Origin: Marinilabiliales bacterium
Lineage (GTDB): Bacteria > Bacteroidota > Bacteroidia > Bacteroidales > SZUA-534
Assembly: GCA_003512955.1 (NCBI GenBank)
Contig: DOTG01000033.1
Span: forward strand, 62,001-126,000
DNA length: 64,000 nucleotides
Direction of reading: 5' to 3'
The notes beneath the pieces were generated by a model that saw nothing but the letters and a program-made list of their open reading frames with translations, had not been told where the DNA came from and ran no database searches. Numbering within the stretch: the first letter of the stretch is position 1; every line of letters begins with the position of its first letter. Shown piece by piece: positions 8,447 through 19,500 of this stretch. A program made the translations under genes and the position numbers.

Positions 8447-9382
8447 ATGGATATTATACAAGAAATAAAAAAACTTAAAAAACAGAAAAATGCAATTATT
8501 TTAGGTCACTTTTATCAGTTACCTGAAATTCAAGATATTTCTGATTTTATTGGCGATAGTTTGGCATTGGCTCAACAAGCTGAAAAAACAGAGGCCGATT
8601 TAATTATTTTTGCCGGTGTTTCATTTATGGCTGAAACTGCCAAATTAATAAACCCTACCAAAAAGGTAATATTACCCGATTTAAATGCAGGCTGCTCTTT
8701 AGCCGACAGTTGTCCGGCCGAAGACTTTAAAAATTTTAAAGTTAAATATCCCGATCATTTAGTGGTAAGTTATATCAATACAACTAATGCTATTAAGGCA
8801 TTGAGTGATATTATTTGTACATCGAGTAATGCTTTGGCAATTATTAATTCTTTTCCTAAAGAACAAAAGTTGATTTTTGCTCCAGATAAAAATTTAGGAA
8901 ATTATTTAAATAAAATGACAGGTCGTAATATGGTTGTTTGGCCTGGCGCATGTCATGTTCATAAACGTTTTTCATTAGAGCGTATTTTACAGATTAAAGA
9001 AGAAAATAAAGAAGCAAAAATAATTGCACATCCTGAATGCGAACCGGAAGTGCTTATTGTGGCCGATTTTATTGGTAGTACCACTTCACTTTTAAATTTT
9101 ACCAAAAAAGATAATAGCAATATTTTCATAGTTGCTACTGAAACAGGGATTTTACATCAGATGCGTAAATCGAATCCTGGAAAGACTTTTATTGCTGCTC
9201 CTCCCGATGATGCCACTTGTGCCTGTAACGATTGTTTTTTTATGAAACTAATTACTCTTGAAAAAATATATAAATCATTAGTAACTGAAAATCCTGAAAT
9301 TACATTAGATATTGAAACAGCTGATAAAGCTTTGATTCCTATTCGCAGGATGCTTGATTTAAGTGAGAAACTTGGATTGTAA
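8447..9382 (+). CDS. nadA: Quinolinate synthase A
   Basis: It condenses iminoaspartate with dihydroxyacetone phosphate to quinolinate in de novo NAD synthesis, using a [4Fe-4S] cluster. The 311-residue length is usual. Visible features are GHFYQLPEIQD near the N-terminus, C83 in LNAGCSLADSC, C169 in WPGACHVH, and a cysteine cluster at 258-263 (CACNDC), giving the three expected cluster ligands. nadB and nadC are not nearby. It starts the co-directional AT-rich block, and the MORN gene begins one base after its stop. Confidence 0.95.
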   Translation: MDIIQEIKKLKKQKNAIILGHFYQLPEIQDISDFIGDSLALAQQAEKTEADLIIFAGVSFMAETAKLINPTKKVILPDLNAGCSLADSCPAEDFKNFKVKYPDHLVVSYINTTNAIKALSDIICTSSNALAIINSFPKEQKLIFAPDKNLGNYLNKMTGRNMVVWPGACHVHKRFSLERILQIKEENKEAKIIAHPECEPEVLIVADFIGSTTSLLNFTKKDNSNIFIVATETGILHQMRKSNPGKTFIAAPPDDATCACNDCFFMKLITLEKIYKSLVTENPEITLDIETADKALIPIRRMLDLSEKLGL

Positions 9383-9383
9383 T

Positions 9384-10943
9384 ATGAAATTTTTTTTGAT
9401 AATAGTTGTTTTAATTGTCAATGTTAATTATTGTTTGGCTCAAGTAAAAAACATTGAAACTGAGAATGGTGTAAATATTTACTATTATCCAAATGGTGTT
9501 ATTTCAAGTAAAGGAATGATGCAAAATTCTGAACCAAATGGCATTTGGGAATCGTATCATGTAAATGGTAATTTAAAAAGTTTTGGTAAATGGAATAATG
9601 GAGTTATTGATAGTATTTGGATTTTTTATAATGAAAACGGAAGTATTCATAGTAAAATAAGTTATTTGAATGGTAAGAAAAATGGTTATTATATTAAGTA
9701 TTTAAATAATTTTAACGGAGATGATTCTATTAATATAGGAATAAAAAGTAAAGAATTATATATAGATAACGTTAAAAGTGGCCTTTCTGAATTTTATTAT
9801 GATAATGGAAAAAAATTTTTGATTGAAAATTATAAAAATAGTTTACGGAATGGTTTTTCTAAAGTATTTGATACTACAGGTTTAGTAGTACAGCTTATTG
9901 AATACCGAAATGGAATAGAAATAGAAAGACAAATTATTAATCAGTATAAGAATGGAAAGAAAATAGGAATATGGAAAGAATTTCATTCAAACGGAAGACT
10001 GAGTAAAGAAGCTTATTATTTAGAAGGTAAATTAAATGGTTTAGTTAAAGAATATGATTTCTTTGGAGAACTTATTTCATCATTTCGGTATGAGAATGAT
10101 ATAATCATTGATAGTACATTTATTCTTGAAACTGATATACAAGTTGTTGAAGAATTTTATAATACAGTAAATGAATTTGGTGAGAAAATAAAAAAGACTA
10201 GTGGAAGTTTTAAAAATAATAAACCTATTGGAGTTCATCAAATTTATGATTCAACGGGTAGGGTAGTTAGTAGTAAAATTTATGATGATAAGGGTAATTT
10301 AACTGCTGAAGGTGTTGTGAATGTTGAGGGTGATAAAGTAGGAGAGTGGAAATTTTATTATGAAAATGGAGCTATAAAATCAAAGGGAAGTTATCAAAAT
10401 GATTTAAGAATAGGAGTGTGGTATTATTACTACACGAATGGATTTATTGAGCAAAAGGGTTTTTTCAATAAAGGGTTGCCTCATAAAGAATGGATTTGGT
10501 ACTACGAAAATGGTTCCGTTAAACGGGAAGAAAACTATCTAATGGGTTATGAGGAAGGTGAAGTTACTGAATATGAATTAGATGGAACTGTTACTTTACA
10601 TGGACAATTTGTTGAAGGTTTAAAAGAAAACTTATGGTATTATAATTATTTTTATCATACCGAGGAGGGAAACTATATTAATGATTATAGAGATGGACTT
10701 TGGATATATAAATATTATTCAGGAAGGTTACTTTTTGAAGGCAATTTTATACAAGGAATTCCTGATGGAAAACACATTTTTTATTATGAAAATGGCAACT
10801 TGAAAGAAGTGCAATTGTATGTTTCAGGAAAAAAAGAGGGTGTTTGGGAATATTATAATCGTGATGGAAAGTTAGAAAAATTATATACTTATCAAAACGA
10901 TTCCCTTTTTAAAGTAAATGGTGTTATTATAAAAATTGATTGA
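9384..10943 (+). CDS. Secreted MORN / YwqK-type repeat protein
   Basis: The 519-residue protein has a Sec signal peptide (cleavage after about residue 20, CLA-Q). The rest is tandem repeats of about 23 residues of the form G-x-W-x2-Y-x2-N-G-x2-x-G, such as NGIWESYHVNGNLKSFGKW and GVWYYYYTNGFIEQKG. Databases label this MORN variant 'toxin-antitoxin system YwqK family antitoxin', but a repeat-only secreted protein gives no reason to call it an antitoxin. No catalytic domain is seen. The start is the ATG one base past the nadA stop; it runs into the flippase gene. Confidence 0.82.
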   Translation: MKFFLIIVVLIVNVNYCLAQVKNIETENGVNIYYYPNGVISSKGMMQNSEPNGIWESYHVNGNLKSFGKWNNGVIDSIWIFYNENGSIHSKISYLNGKKNGYYIKYLNNFNGDDSINIGIKSKELYIDNVKSGLSEFYYDNGKKFLIENYKNSLRNGFSKVFDTTGLVVQLIEYRNGIEIERQIINQYKNGKKIGIWKEFHSNGRLSKEAYYLEGKLNGLVKEYDFFGELISSFRYENDIIIDSTFILETDIQVVEEFYNTVNEFGEKIKKTSGSFKNNKPIGVHQIYDSTGRVVSSKIYDDKGNLTAEGVVNVEGDKVGEWKFYYENGAIKSKGSYQNDLRIGVWYYYYTNGFIEQKGFFNKGLPHKEWIWYYENGSVKREENYLMGYEEGEVTEYELDGTVTLHGQFVEGLKENLWYYNYFYHTEEGNYINDYRDGLWIYKYYSGRLLFEGNFIQGIPDGKHIFYYENGNLKEVQLYVSGKKEGVWEYYNRDGKLEKLYTYQNDSLFKVNGVIIKID

Positions 10944-12441
10944 GTTGAAAGTTTATAAAGAAATTGCTAGCCACACCCTTATTTACGGTTTAGGAACCAT
11001 TATTCCCCGTATTTTAAATTATGGAATTTTAACCCCTTTATACACCTATAATTTAGCTGAGAGTAGTTTTGGTACTATTACTGAAATGTATTCTTATGTT
11101 GCATTTTTAATGGTGATACTTACTTTTGGAATTGAAACTGCTTTTTTTAGGTATAGTTCAAAAAGTGACGAAAAAAGTAAAATATTTAATCATGCTTTCA
11201 CAATTCTTCTGGTTTCTAGTTCATTTTTTTTACTTAGTATTATTTTTTTTAATTCACAAATTGCTTCTATCATTGGTTATTCAAACCAAGAATATTTAAT
11301 AATTGTAGTTGCCTTAATTGTTTACTTTGATGTATTGGTTACATTACCTTTAGCAAAGTTGCGACTTGAGGGTAAAGCAATACAATTTACCATTATTCGC
11401 GTTTCTAATATTTTGATTAATATAATTTTAAATGTTTTATTTTTTATTATTTGCAAAAATTCAAATATAAATTGGTTGGCTAATTTGTATAATGAAAATA
11501 TTGGGGTAGGATATGCTTTTATTAGCAATTTAATAGCTACAATTTTTAATTTTTTGGTGTTGCTGCCAGCAATTGTTAAACTGAGGTTTAATTTTGATAA
11601 AAGGCTTTTCAAAGAGATGCTTTGGTATTGCCTGCCACTTGTTCTTGTTGGTCTCTCTGGTATTATAAATGAAGTTTCTGATAAACTTTTTATTAAGTAT
11701 TTAACTTTACCACGGGAAAATGCTTTAAAGGAGGTTGGAATTTATAGTGCAAACTATAAATTAGCTATTTTAATGACCCTTTTTATTCAAGTTTTTCGGT
11801 ACGCTGCCGAACCATTATTTTTTAAGTATTCAACATCTTCTGATGCAAAAGATATTTATTCTAAAGTGATGACATGGTTTGTTATTTTTTGTTTAGTAAT
11901 ATTCTTGTTTGTTACCTTAAATATTTCAATATTTCAGTTTTTTATAGGCGAAAATTATCGTAGTGGTTTATTTATTGTACCTATTGTATTGATTGCTAAT
12001 ATTTTTCTAGGAATTTATTATAATTTATCTATTTGGTATAAATTAAGTGATAAAACAAACTACGGTGCCTTTATTAGTATAATTGGAGTAATAATTACAA
12101 TTGTTTTGAATATTGTTTTAATACCAAAAATTGGGTATTTAGGGGGAGCTATTGCAACAATTGTATGTTATTTTATAATGATGGTACTTTCTTTACTGAT
12201 TGGTCAAAAATATTATCGTATCGAATACGAAACTAAAAATATACTGGTTTATTTTCTGTTTGCATTGTTAATATATTATATAAATAATGTTTTTGCTATA
12301 GATAATCAAGAGATAAATATAATAAAAGGAAATATTTTAATTCTTTTGTTTATTGTATTTATAGTTTGGCACAAAAGAATATCTGTTAGCGAATTAAAAA
12401 ATAGCTTGCTTAAAAGAAAAATTTTGAATAATGAAAATTAA
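10936..12441 (+). CDS. Oligosaccharide flippase / polysaccharide biosynthesis membrane protein
   Basis: A very hydrophobic protein of about 500 residues with roughly 12-14 transmembrane helices, resembling the Wzx/MATE-like polysaccharide transporter superfamily: YGLGTIIPRILNYGILTPLYT at the N-terminus and GYLGGAIATIVCY near the C-terminus. It would flip lipid-linked saccharides across the inner membrane. No ATG is available near the start; TTG at 10936 (overlapping the MORN stop) or TTG at 10945 are the candidates. It overlaps dut by 11 bases. Codon use is strongly AT-biased. The substrate is unknown. Confidence 0.85.
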   Translation: MIELKVYKEIASHTLIYGLGTIIPRILNYGILTPLYTYNLAESSFGTITEMYSYVAFLMVILTFGIETAFFRYSSKSDEKSKIFNHAFTILLVSSSFFLLSIIFFNSQIASIIGYSNQEYLIIVVALIVYFDVLVTLPLAKLRLEGKAIQFTIIRVSNILINIILNVLFFIICKNSNINWLANLYNENIGVGYAFISNLIATIFNFLVLLPAIVKLRFNFDKRLFKEMLWYCLPLVLVGLSGIINEVSDKLFIKYLTLPRENALKEVGIYSANYKLAILMTLFIQVFRYAAEPLFFKYSTSSDAKDIYSKVMTWFVIFCLVIFLFVTLNISIFQFFIGENYRSGLFIVPIVLIANIFLGIYYNLSIWYKLSDKTNYGAFISIIGVIITIVLNIVLIPKIGYLGGAIATIVCYFIMMVLSLLIGQKYYRIEYETKNILVYFLFALLIYYINNVFAIDNQEINIIKGNILILLFIVFIVWHKRISVSELKNSLLKRKILNNEN

Positions 12442-12862
12442 TATCATCAACACATCTGATAATCCTTTGCCTTCTTATGAAACGGTGAATTCTGCTGGTA
12501 TGGATTTAAGGGCATTTATTAAAAGCGAAATTGTATTAAAACCTTTAGAGCGGATATTAATACCTACTGGTTTATTTATTGAGTTGCCTGTTGGTTTCGA
12601 AGCTCAAATTAGACCAAGAAGTGGATTGGCTTTTAAAAATGGGATTACTATATTAAATTCTCCAGGTACCATTGATGCTGATTATAGAGGCGAGATAAAA
12701 GTTATTTTAGTCAACTTGAGCAATGAAAATTTTGTCATAAGAAATGGAGAGCGCATTTGTCAGATGATCATCTCAAAACATGAATCAGCTGAGTTGATTG
12801 AAGTAAAAGAAATTTCTGAGACAACGCGGGGAGCTGGAGGTTTTGGACATACCGGTAAATAA
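12431..12862 (+). CDS. dut: dUTP diphosphatase
   Basis: It hydrolyses dUTP to dUMP and pyrophosphate, keeping uracil out of DNA. All five trimeric dUTPase motifs are visible in the 143 residues: NSAGMDLRA, RPRSGLA, GTIDADYRGEIKV, GERICQMI and the C-terminal RGAGGFGHTG. Length is normal. It overlaps the flippase gene by 11 bases, so translation is probably coupled. A weak hairpin (AATTCTG at 12861 with CAGAATT at 12882, then Ts) follows and may attenuate the operon. Confidence 0.96.
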   Translation: MKINIINTSDNPLPSYETVNSAGMDLRAFIKSEIVLKPLERILIPTGLFIELPVGFEAQIRPRSGLAFKNGITILNSPGTIDADYRGEIKVILVNLSNENFVIRNGERICQMIISKHESAELIEVKEISETTRGAGGFGHTGK

Positions 12863-12917
12863 TTCTGTTGGGAGAATAATACAGAATTTTTAATTAAATA
12901 AATTGAAAAAGAATCGA

Positions 12918-14645
12918 ATGAGATATTATCTGATATTTATAATTGTATTGATATTAAGTTCTTGCAAAACGCAGAGTGTTTTGGAGAAGAATGTGAAATC
13001 GATTGAAGCTTCGATAACTGAAGAAAAAAAATTTGAGTTTCGTCAAAATTTTTTTGATGCCAATTGTTCTGTTATCAAAGGAGAAAATGATGAAGCTATT
13101 AATTATTTATCGAATTGTTTACGGATTGATCCTACCAGTGGGGCCGCCTATTATAAATTGGCATCGGTTTATTTGAATAAAAATGATTTTATTAATGCCG
13201 AAAAGTATGCTGTTAAAGCAGTGGAATTCGAGAATAATAATACTTGGTATTTATATTTAGTAGGAAGTTTGTATGCTCAAAATAAAAAGTTTACTGAGGC
13301 AATAAATACTTTTGAATCATTAATTAAGTTAAATTCTTCGGAAATAGACCTATACATGAAACTTGCCGATATTTACTTAATTCAAAACGATTTAGAAAAT
13401 GCAATTCGAGTGTATAATTTAACCGAAAAGAAGTTTGGAATTACCGAGTCAATTTCTCTTCAAAAGTATAAACTTTTTTTATCGCTAAAGAAAAATAGTG
13501 ATGCTCAAAAGGAATTGGTTAAATTATCTAAAATCTCCGATCAAAATCCTATATATGAACGGATGATGGCCGAATATTTTATTATGATAGGCGAAATTGA
13601 TAATGCAATAAACAAGTTCAGTGAAATTATCAGGCAAAACGGAGAAGATGGATATTCGCATATTGGGTTGGCAGAATGTTATCAGTTAAAAGGCGATTAT
13701 AAAAAATCAATTGAAGAAATAAAAATAGCCTTTTCTTTGGATGATGTTTCAAGTGATGATAAAGTTGATTTACTTATCAATTTTATTAAAAATGTTGGAG
13801 ATAATAAAGAAGCAAAAGTCACTTCATACGAATTAACTGAAATTTTAATAAAAAAATATCCTGAGAATCCTGATTTAAATACTATTTATGCAAACTTATT
13901 AATTCAGAATGGTTTATATACCGATGCCCGTATTTATTTGCAAAATGTTTTAAAAGTGCGGAAAGATAAATACGAGATTTGGGAACAGCTTGTATTAATT
14001 GAAAACGAACTTTTAGATTGGACTGCAATGTATGAAGAGACTAAGGAAGCTTTAACCTATTTTCCTAATCAAAGTTTCATCTATTTTTTTAATGGATTTA
14101 GTGCATTTCAATTAGGAAAGTATGTTGAGTCGCAATCATCGTTTGAATTTGGATACAAACTTATTACTAAGAATGATCCTTTACGCAAAGATTATCTCTC
14201 GTTCCTGGCTGAGGTGTATTATAAGAACAATTTAAAACAAAAATCGTTTGAGACGTTTGATTTGTTTTTAGAAATTGAGCCAAATAACATTATGGTTCTG
14301 AATAATTATGCCTATTACCTGTCATTGGAGCAAATAAATTTAGAAAAAGCCAAAGCCATGTCGTATAAGACCGTTCAAAAGGAACCGAAGAATCCTACGT
14401 ATCTTGACACTTATGCTTGGGTTTTGTTTAAAATGAAGAATTATTCTGAATCAATTACTTATATTTTACAGGCGGTTGAATTGGATAATTATAAAAGCGA
14501 TGTTTTGTTAGAGCACCTAGGCGATGTTTATTTTTATTTGGGAGAAGTTGATAAAGCAGTTTACTATTGGGAAACAGCATTAAAAATTGGTAAAGGAAGT
14601 GGTAAGATCAATGAGAAAATTCTTCGGAAAGAGTATATGGAATAG
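12918..14645 (+). CDS. TPR-repeat lipoprotein
   Basis: About 575 residues. The N-terminus is a lipoprotein signal with the lipobox LSSC (C16 counting from the ATG at 12918; an in-frame TTG at 12903 is the alternative start). The remainder is tetratricopeptide-like helical repeats with the usual A-x3-Y and P-N-N signatures (for example CLRIDPTSGAAYYKLASVYL). It probably sits in the outer membrane facing the periplasm and scaffolds protein contacts. It precedes DUF4292 and an EnvC-like protein, an order I recall as common in Bacteroidota. No enzyme domain. Confidence 0.85.
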   Translation: MRYYLIFIIVLILSSCKTQSVLEKNVKSIEASITEEKKFEFRQNFFDANCSVIKGENDEAINYLSNCLRIDPTSGAAYYKLASVYLNKNDFINAEKYAVKAVEFENNNTWYLYLVGSLYAQNKKFTEAINTFESLIKLNSSEIDLYMKLADIYLIQNDLENAIRVYNLTEKKFGITESISLQKYKLFLSLKKNSDAQKELVKLSKISDQNPIYERMMAEYFIMIGEIDNAINKFSEIIRQNGEDGYSHIGLAECYQLKGDYKKSIEEIKIAFSLDDVSSDDKVDLLINFIKNVGDNKEAKVTSYELTEILIKKYPENPDLNTIYANLLIQNGLYTDARIYLQNVLKVRKDKYEIWEQLVLIENELLDWTAMYEETKEALTYFPNQSFIYFFNGFSAFQLGKYVESQSSFEFGYKLITKNDPLRKDYLSFLAEVYYKNNLKQKSFETFDLFLEIEPNNIMVLNNYAYYLSLEQINLEKAKAMSYKTVQKEPKNPTYLDTYAWVLFKMKNYSESITYILQAVELDNYKSDVLLEHLGDVYFYLGEVDKAVYYWETALKIGKGSGKINEKILRKEYME

Positions 14646-15318
14646 TTTCTTAATTTTATCGGTTTTCATTTTTGGTTGTACCGTACAAAAAAGTTTTTTA
14701 GGAAAATCAGGCGTAAATAAGAATTCTGATATTATTGCTATAAAGTATAAAGCCAATATCCTCGAATCAAAGAATTCCTATGATTTAAGCGGCACAATTA
14801 AAATTGATAATGTCAATAAATCAATTTTTTGTAATAGTGTTTCTTCTATTTATGGAATTGAGGTATTTAGGTTTATTATAAGAAACGATTCATTGTATTA
14901 TATCAACAGGGTAAAGAAAGAATATTATGAAGGGGCAATCTCAGATTTTCAACAATTAAATAATGCTACATTTTCTTATAGTATTATTAAAGCTTGCTTG
15001 CTTGCTGACTTTAAAGAAAAAAATATAATTGGAGATTTTAAAAATTTAGAACCGAATAATAATATCGTTTTCGATTCAGTAGTTTACAATGAAAATGGTT
15101 TAGCGGAAGAATATTTATTTGAAAATAATCAAAACGGAAAAATTTATTTTAAATATAAAGGATACTTTAAAAGAAACGGTTTTCCTAAAATATTGGAAAT
15201 ATTAATTAAATCAAATAAGAATATATTTAGAATAGAAATAGACTATGTTTCTGTTTTACAAGGAAATGACCCTATTCATTTATTTACCTGTCCGAAAAAT
15301 TATACAATTATTAAATGA
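14611..15318 (+). CDS. DUF4292 domain lipoprotein
   Basis: The 235-residue protein starts at the ATG at 14611, inside the end of the TPR gene (35-base overlap). It has a lipoprotein signal with lipobox FGC (C23), then a beta-rich body resembling the DUF4292 family, a LolA/LolB-like fold of Bacteroidota. By analogy it may bind lipid or lipoprotein acyl chains at the outer membrane, but that is inference. Its stop overlaps the next start by 4 bases (ATGA), indicating coupling. Confidence 0.78.
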   Translation: MRKFFGKSIWNSFLILSVFIFGCTVQKSFLGKSGVNKNSDIIAIKYKANILESKNSYDLSGTIKIDNVNKSIFCNSVSSIYGIEVFRFIIRNDSLYYINRVKKEYYEGAISDFQQLNNATFSYSIIKACLLADFKEKNIIGDFKNLEPNNNIVFDSVVYNENGLAEEYLFENNQNGKIYFKYKGYFKRNGFPKILEILIKSNKNIFRIEIDYVSVLQGNDPIHLFTCPKNYTIIK

Positions 15319-16529
15319 GATATTTATTTTTTATAATATTCATTTTACTTTCAAATTTGTTTGGTTTTACTCAAACAAAGGAGGAACTTGAAAAACAGCG
15401 CTTAGAGGCAAATAAACATATTTTATATACTAACGATTTGATTAAGGAAACTGAAAAAAATCGTAAGAACTCTTATAATAAGATATTACTTCTTAATAGT
15501 AATTTGCAAAGGAGAAAGACAATAATAAGTAGTATTGAACAGGAGATTATTGATTTAAATTCTGAGATTCAAATTAAGCAACAAAATATTAATCGGTTAG
15601 AAGTTGAACTTGAGATGCTTAAGAAAGAATATGCAAATTTTATTTATCATTCTTATTTACATAAAAATGATTATTATAAGATTATGTTTTTTTTCGCATC
15701 TAAAAATTTCAATACGGCATTTAGCCGGCTCAAATATTATCAGCAATACACCAGGAGCAGGAAAGAATATGGTTTAAAACTGAATGAAACGAAACAATTA
15801 TTAGGTAATCAACTTATTCAACTTGAAAATTTACTTGCTTATAAAAATAGTTTGTTAGATGAGAAAAGGACCGAAACTTCAAAGCTTTTAGCAGAAAGGA
15901 ATGCAAAAGATGATGAAGTGAAAAGGTTAATTGATAAAGAAAAAGATTTAAGGAAAAAACTAAAGGAACAGAACGAATTAGCTGATAGGTTAAAGAAAGA
16001 AATCCAGAAAATTATCGAGGAAGAAACCAGGAAAGCGGCAGAATTACTAAAGAAGAAAAATAAAGGAGTTTTTCAATTAACACCAGAAGAAAAGTTATTA
16101 GCCGATGTGTTTGTTAAGAATAAGAATAAGCTTCCTTGGCCAACATTGAATGGAACAATTACTGGTGAATTTGGTGAACAAGATCATCCATTTTTAAAAG
16201 GGATTAAGGTTAAAAACGATGGGATTGATATTAGTACGAATGAAAATAGTGCTGTGCGAAGTATTTACGATGGTGTTGTAAGTAGGATTTTTGTTATTCC
16301 TGGTGCGAATAAAACAGTTATTATCCGTCACGGTAATTATTTAACTGTGTATTCCAATCTTAAAGAGGTTTATGTAAAGCAGGGAGACCGGGTTAAAACA
16401 AAACAAGAAATTGGTGTAGTACATACTGAGGTTCAGAGCGATCATAAATCTGTTTTACAGTTCCAGATTTGGAAAGAAAATGAGAAATTAAACCCCGTGG
16501 AATGGTTAGCAAAAATGAAAAATGGATAG
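15315..16529 (+). CDS. EnvC-like murein hydrolase activator (degenerate M23 domain)
   Basis: 404 residues: a signal peptide (to about residue 20), a long coiled coil (about 20-235) and a C-terminal LytM/M23 domain. The zinc-binding residues look lost. The HxGxD motif reads N-D-G-I-D, the HxH end reads LQFQIW, and the Y-x-N-L stretch replaces Y-x-H-L. This matches EnvC/NlpD-type activators, which switch on amidases and do not cut peptidoglycan themselves. It overlaps the previous gene by 4 bases and the next by 8. Confidence 0.85.
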   Translation: MRYLFFIIFILLSNLFGFTQTKEELEKQRLEANKHILYTNDLIKETEKNRKNSYNKILLLNSNLQRRKTIISSIEQEIIDLNSEIQIKQQNINRLEVELEMLKKEYANFIYHSYLHKNDYYKIMFFFASKNFNTAFSRLKYYQQYTRSRKEYGLKLNETKQLLGNQLIQLENLLAYKNSLLDEKRTETSKLLAERNAKDDEVKRLIDKEKDLRKKLKEQNELADRLKKEIQKIIEEETRKAAELLKKKNKGVFQLTPEEKLLADVFVKNKNKLPWPTLNGTITGEFGEQDHPFLKGIKVKNDGIDISTNENSAVRSIYDGVVSRIFVIPGANKTVIIRHGNYLTVYSNLKEVYVKQGDRVKTKQEIGVVHTEVQSDHKSVLQFQIWKENEKLNPVEWLAKMKNG

Positions 16530-19500
16530 TGCTTTTCATATTTTTCAACAGAGGCTTAATCGTTTTATAAGTCGTTATTATAAGATTCAACTTTATAAAG
16601 GAAGCATACTTTTTATTCTTCTTTTTTTAGTTCTTTTTCTTTCGATAACAACTTTTGAATATTTTTTATGGTCTTCTAGCAACTTACGGCTTTTTTTATT
16701 TTTCTTTGGAATTTTTTCTTCCCTCTTTATTTTTCTGCTTTTTATTGCAATTCCATTGCTTCGGTTTTTTAAACTATTGCCGCAAATCACGAATAAACAT
16801 GCTATAAGTATTATTAACAGAGCTTTTCCTGAGAATAGAGATTTGTTGATTAATATTTTAGAGTTAGAAGCACAGGATAATAAAGAAAATAGAAGTTTGG
16901 TTATAGCAAGCATCAATCAAAAAATAAAAAATTCTGGAGCTATTGATTTTGAAAAGTCAATTTCCTTTAAGAATTATAAATATTTTTTTATTTACTTATT
17001 TGGGATATTATGTATTTATGGTTTTGTTGCAATTAAAGAACCCAAATTAATTAAGGACGGTTTTACTAGAATAATTCATTATAACAATCATTATTATAAA
17101 GATGTAGGATTTGATGTAGAGATAGACGAAACAAAATTATTTATCGAAAAAGGTAGCAGTTTAATTGTTCATATTGATGTTGTTGGTGAGAAATTGCCAA
17201 CGGAACTATATATTAAATATGGCGGTAATTTATTTTTACTTAATAAATTGAATGATAATTTATACTCTTATGAATTTCGTTCCGTTAATAATAACTTTTA
17301 CTTTACTATCCAGAACGATTATTATAAAAGTAAGAATTATGCCATTGAGGTAGTGAAATTACCTTTAATAAAATCTTTTGAAGTTGCAATCGAATACCCA
17401 GAATATATTAGTGAAAAGGAGCAAATTCAAGAGAATATTTTATCTTTTTCAGTACCCTTTGGTTCTAAATTGAAATGGTCTTTTAATACAGAAGATGTTG
17501 ATTCACTTTTTTTCTTTTCTGATTCCAATAAAATTGTTTCTGTAAAAGAGAATGAACAGTTCTTCTTTGAGTATGAAATTACTGGAGATTTTACTTATCA
17601 ACTGGTTGGAAAAAACACGAATGTTGAGAAGAATATTTTTGGTAATAATGTAATCGGTTGTATTCACGATTTGTATCCAACAATTGATATTCAGTATCTT
17701 ATTGACAGCAATAACTTTAATATGTATTATTTTAAAGGAGTTGTTACAGATGATTATGGATTTGAGAGATTAAATTTTGTGGTAAACAAAAATTTGAACG
17801 ACTCTTTTATTTTTCTGCCAATTAGTAAGAATATTACAAAACAAGAATTTTATTTTCAATACGATTATTCTAATTCAAATGAAACGGATTTGGTTTCTTA
17901 TTTTATCATATATGATAACGATGAGTTGCATAATTATAAATCTCAAAAATCTGATTTGGTTACTTATAATAAAATTTCTGTGCAGCAATTGATGGAAGAT
18001 CAAAAAAAACTTGTTGAAAACATGGAAAGAAAAATGAATCAGGCTAAAGATAAATTAGATGATTTATTGGGCGATATTGAAAAAATGAAAAGAAGGATGA
18101 TTAATGAAAAACTTACTGGATTTGAGAAACGTCAACTTTTTGAAAGCATTAACAAAAAGCAGGAAGAAATTTTGAGTTTATTACAGCAAGTTCAGAAAGA
18201 TAACCAATTAAAAAGCAATCAATTTTCAAATTTTGAAAAAAACAACGATTTGATAAAAAAACAAGACGAAATTCAGCAGATGTTAGATCGGTTAATGGAT
18301 GAAGATTTAAAGAATTTGTTGAAAGAACTTAGTGAATTAAGTGAAAAATATAATTCAGACGAAAACCAAAAAAACATTTCTGATTTTGAAAAGGAATTTA
18401 AGAATTTTGAATACCAACTTGAACGGAATTTTCAATTTTTGAAAAAGATGGAGATTGAAAAGAATCTTGAGAAAGTGATATCAGATTTACGGAATATTGA
18501 AAAGGAGCAACACGAAATTTCTGAAAAAGGATTTAAGAATAATGTTGATTCATTAAATAAATCAAGCATTGATCAGATGAATAAAGTGATAAAGGATTTT
18601 ATAGATGCCGAGGATAAAAACCAAACCCTTGAGAATCCAATGAATATACCTGAAATAAATGAAGAGTTGAATAAATTATCAGATGATATACAAAATAATT
18701 CTCCTGAAAAATCTGATGATACCAATTTTAAAAAGAAAGCTGAGCAAAACGAAAAGAAGGCAAATCAACTTGCCAATATGATTGAAGATGCACTAAAAGA
18801 GGGGGATCAAAATCAGATGATGGAAGATGCGGATAATATTAGGCAGATTGTAGAGAATTTGATATATTTTAGTTACGAACAAGAGAAACTGATTTATAAT
18901 GAAAAGAACTTTAACATTGTTGATCAAAGCAACCTTTTTGAAAAATTTGCTCTAATAAATGATTCGCTTTTAACTGTTGGTAAGAGTTCACCTTTTTTAG
19001 GTTCTTATATTTTTAAGAAGAGCAATTCAATTGAGACAAAACTTTTAGAAGCTAAAGACTTAATTCAGGCGAATAAATTAGGAAGAATTGGTGTTGAGCA
19101 GCGTTATATTATTGAAAACACGAATGATTTGATTTTACTTCTTGGAGAGTCGTTAAAGAATATTGAAAGCTTTGGAAGTAGCGGTTCGAGTAGTAATAAT
19201 AAAAAGAAAAAAAGTAAACCTTCTTTAAGCGACCTGCGTAAAAGTAACGAAAGTTTAAAAAACGAATTGCAAAATTTAATTAATAAGATGAAAGAAGAAG
19301 GTAAAAGTGGAAAACCTTCTAACAGTAAAGAAATAGGAAAGATGATTGCACAACAGGAAATGATGCAGCACATGTTAAATCAAATATCAAATGCAGCTGG
19401 CAGTCAATCGGAACTTAGAAAGAAATTAAACGAGATAAAAAAACTTTTAGATGAAAACAAAAGAGATTTGTTAGACAGAAGAATAAACCCGGTTTTAATG

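Noticed and set aside
9384..10943. Toxin-antitoxin system suggested by the YwqK label
   Set aside because: No toxin partner, secreted location and repeat-only structure; label is a database convention.
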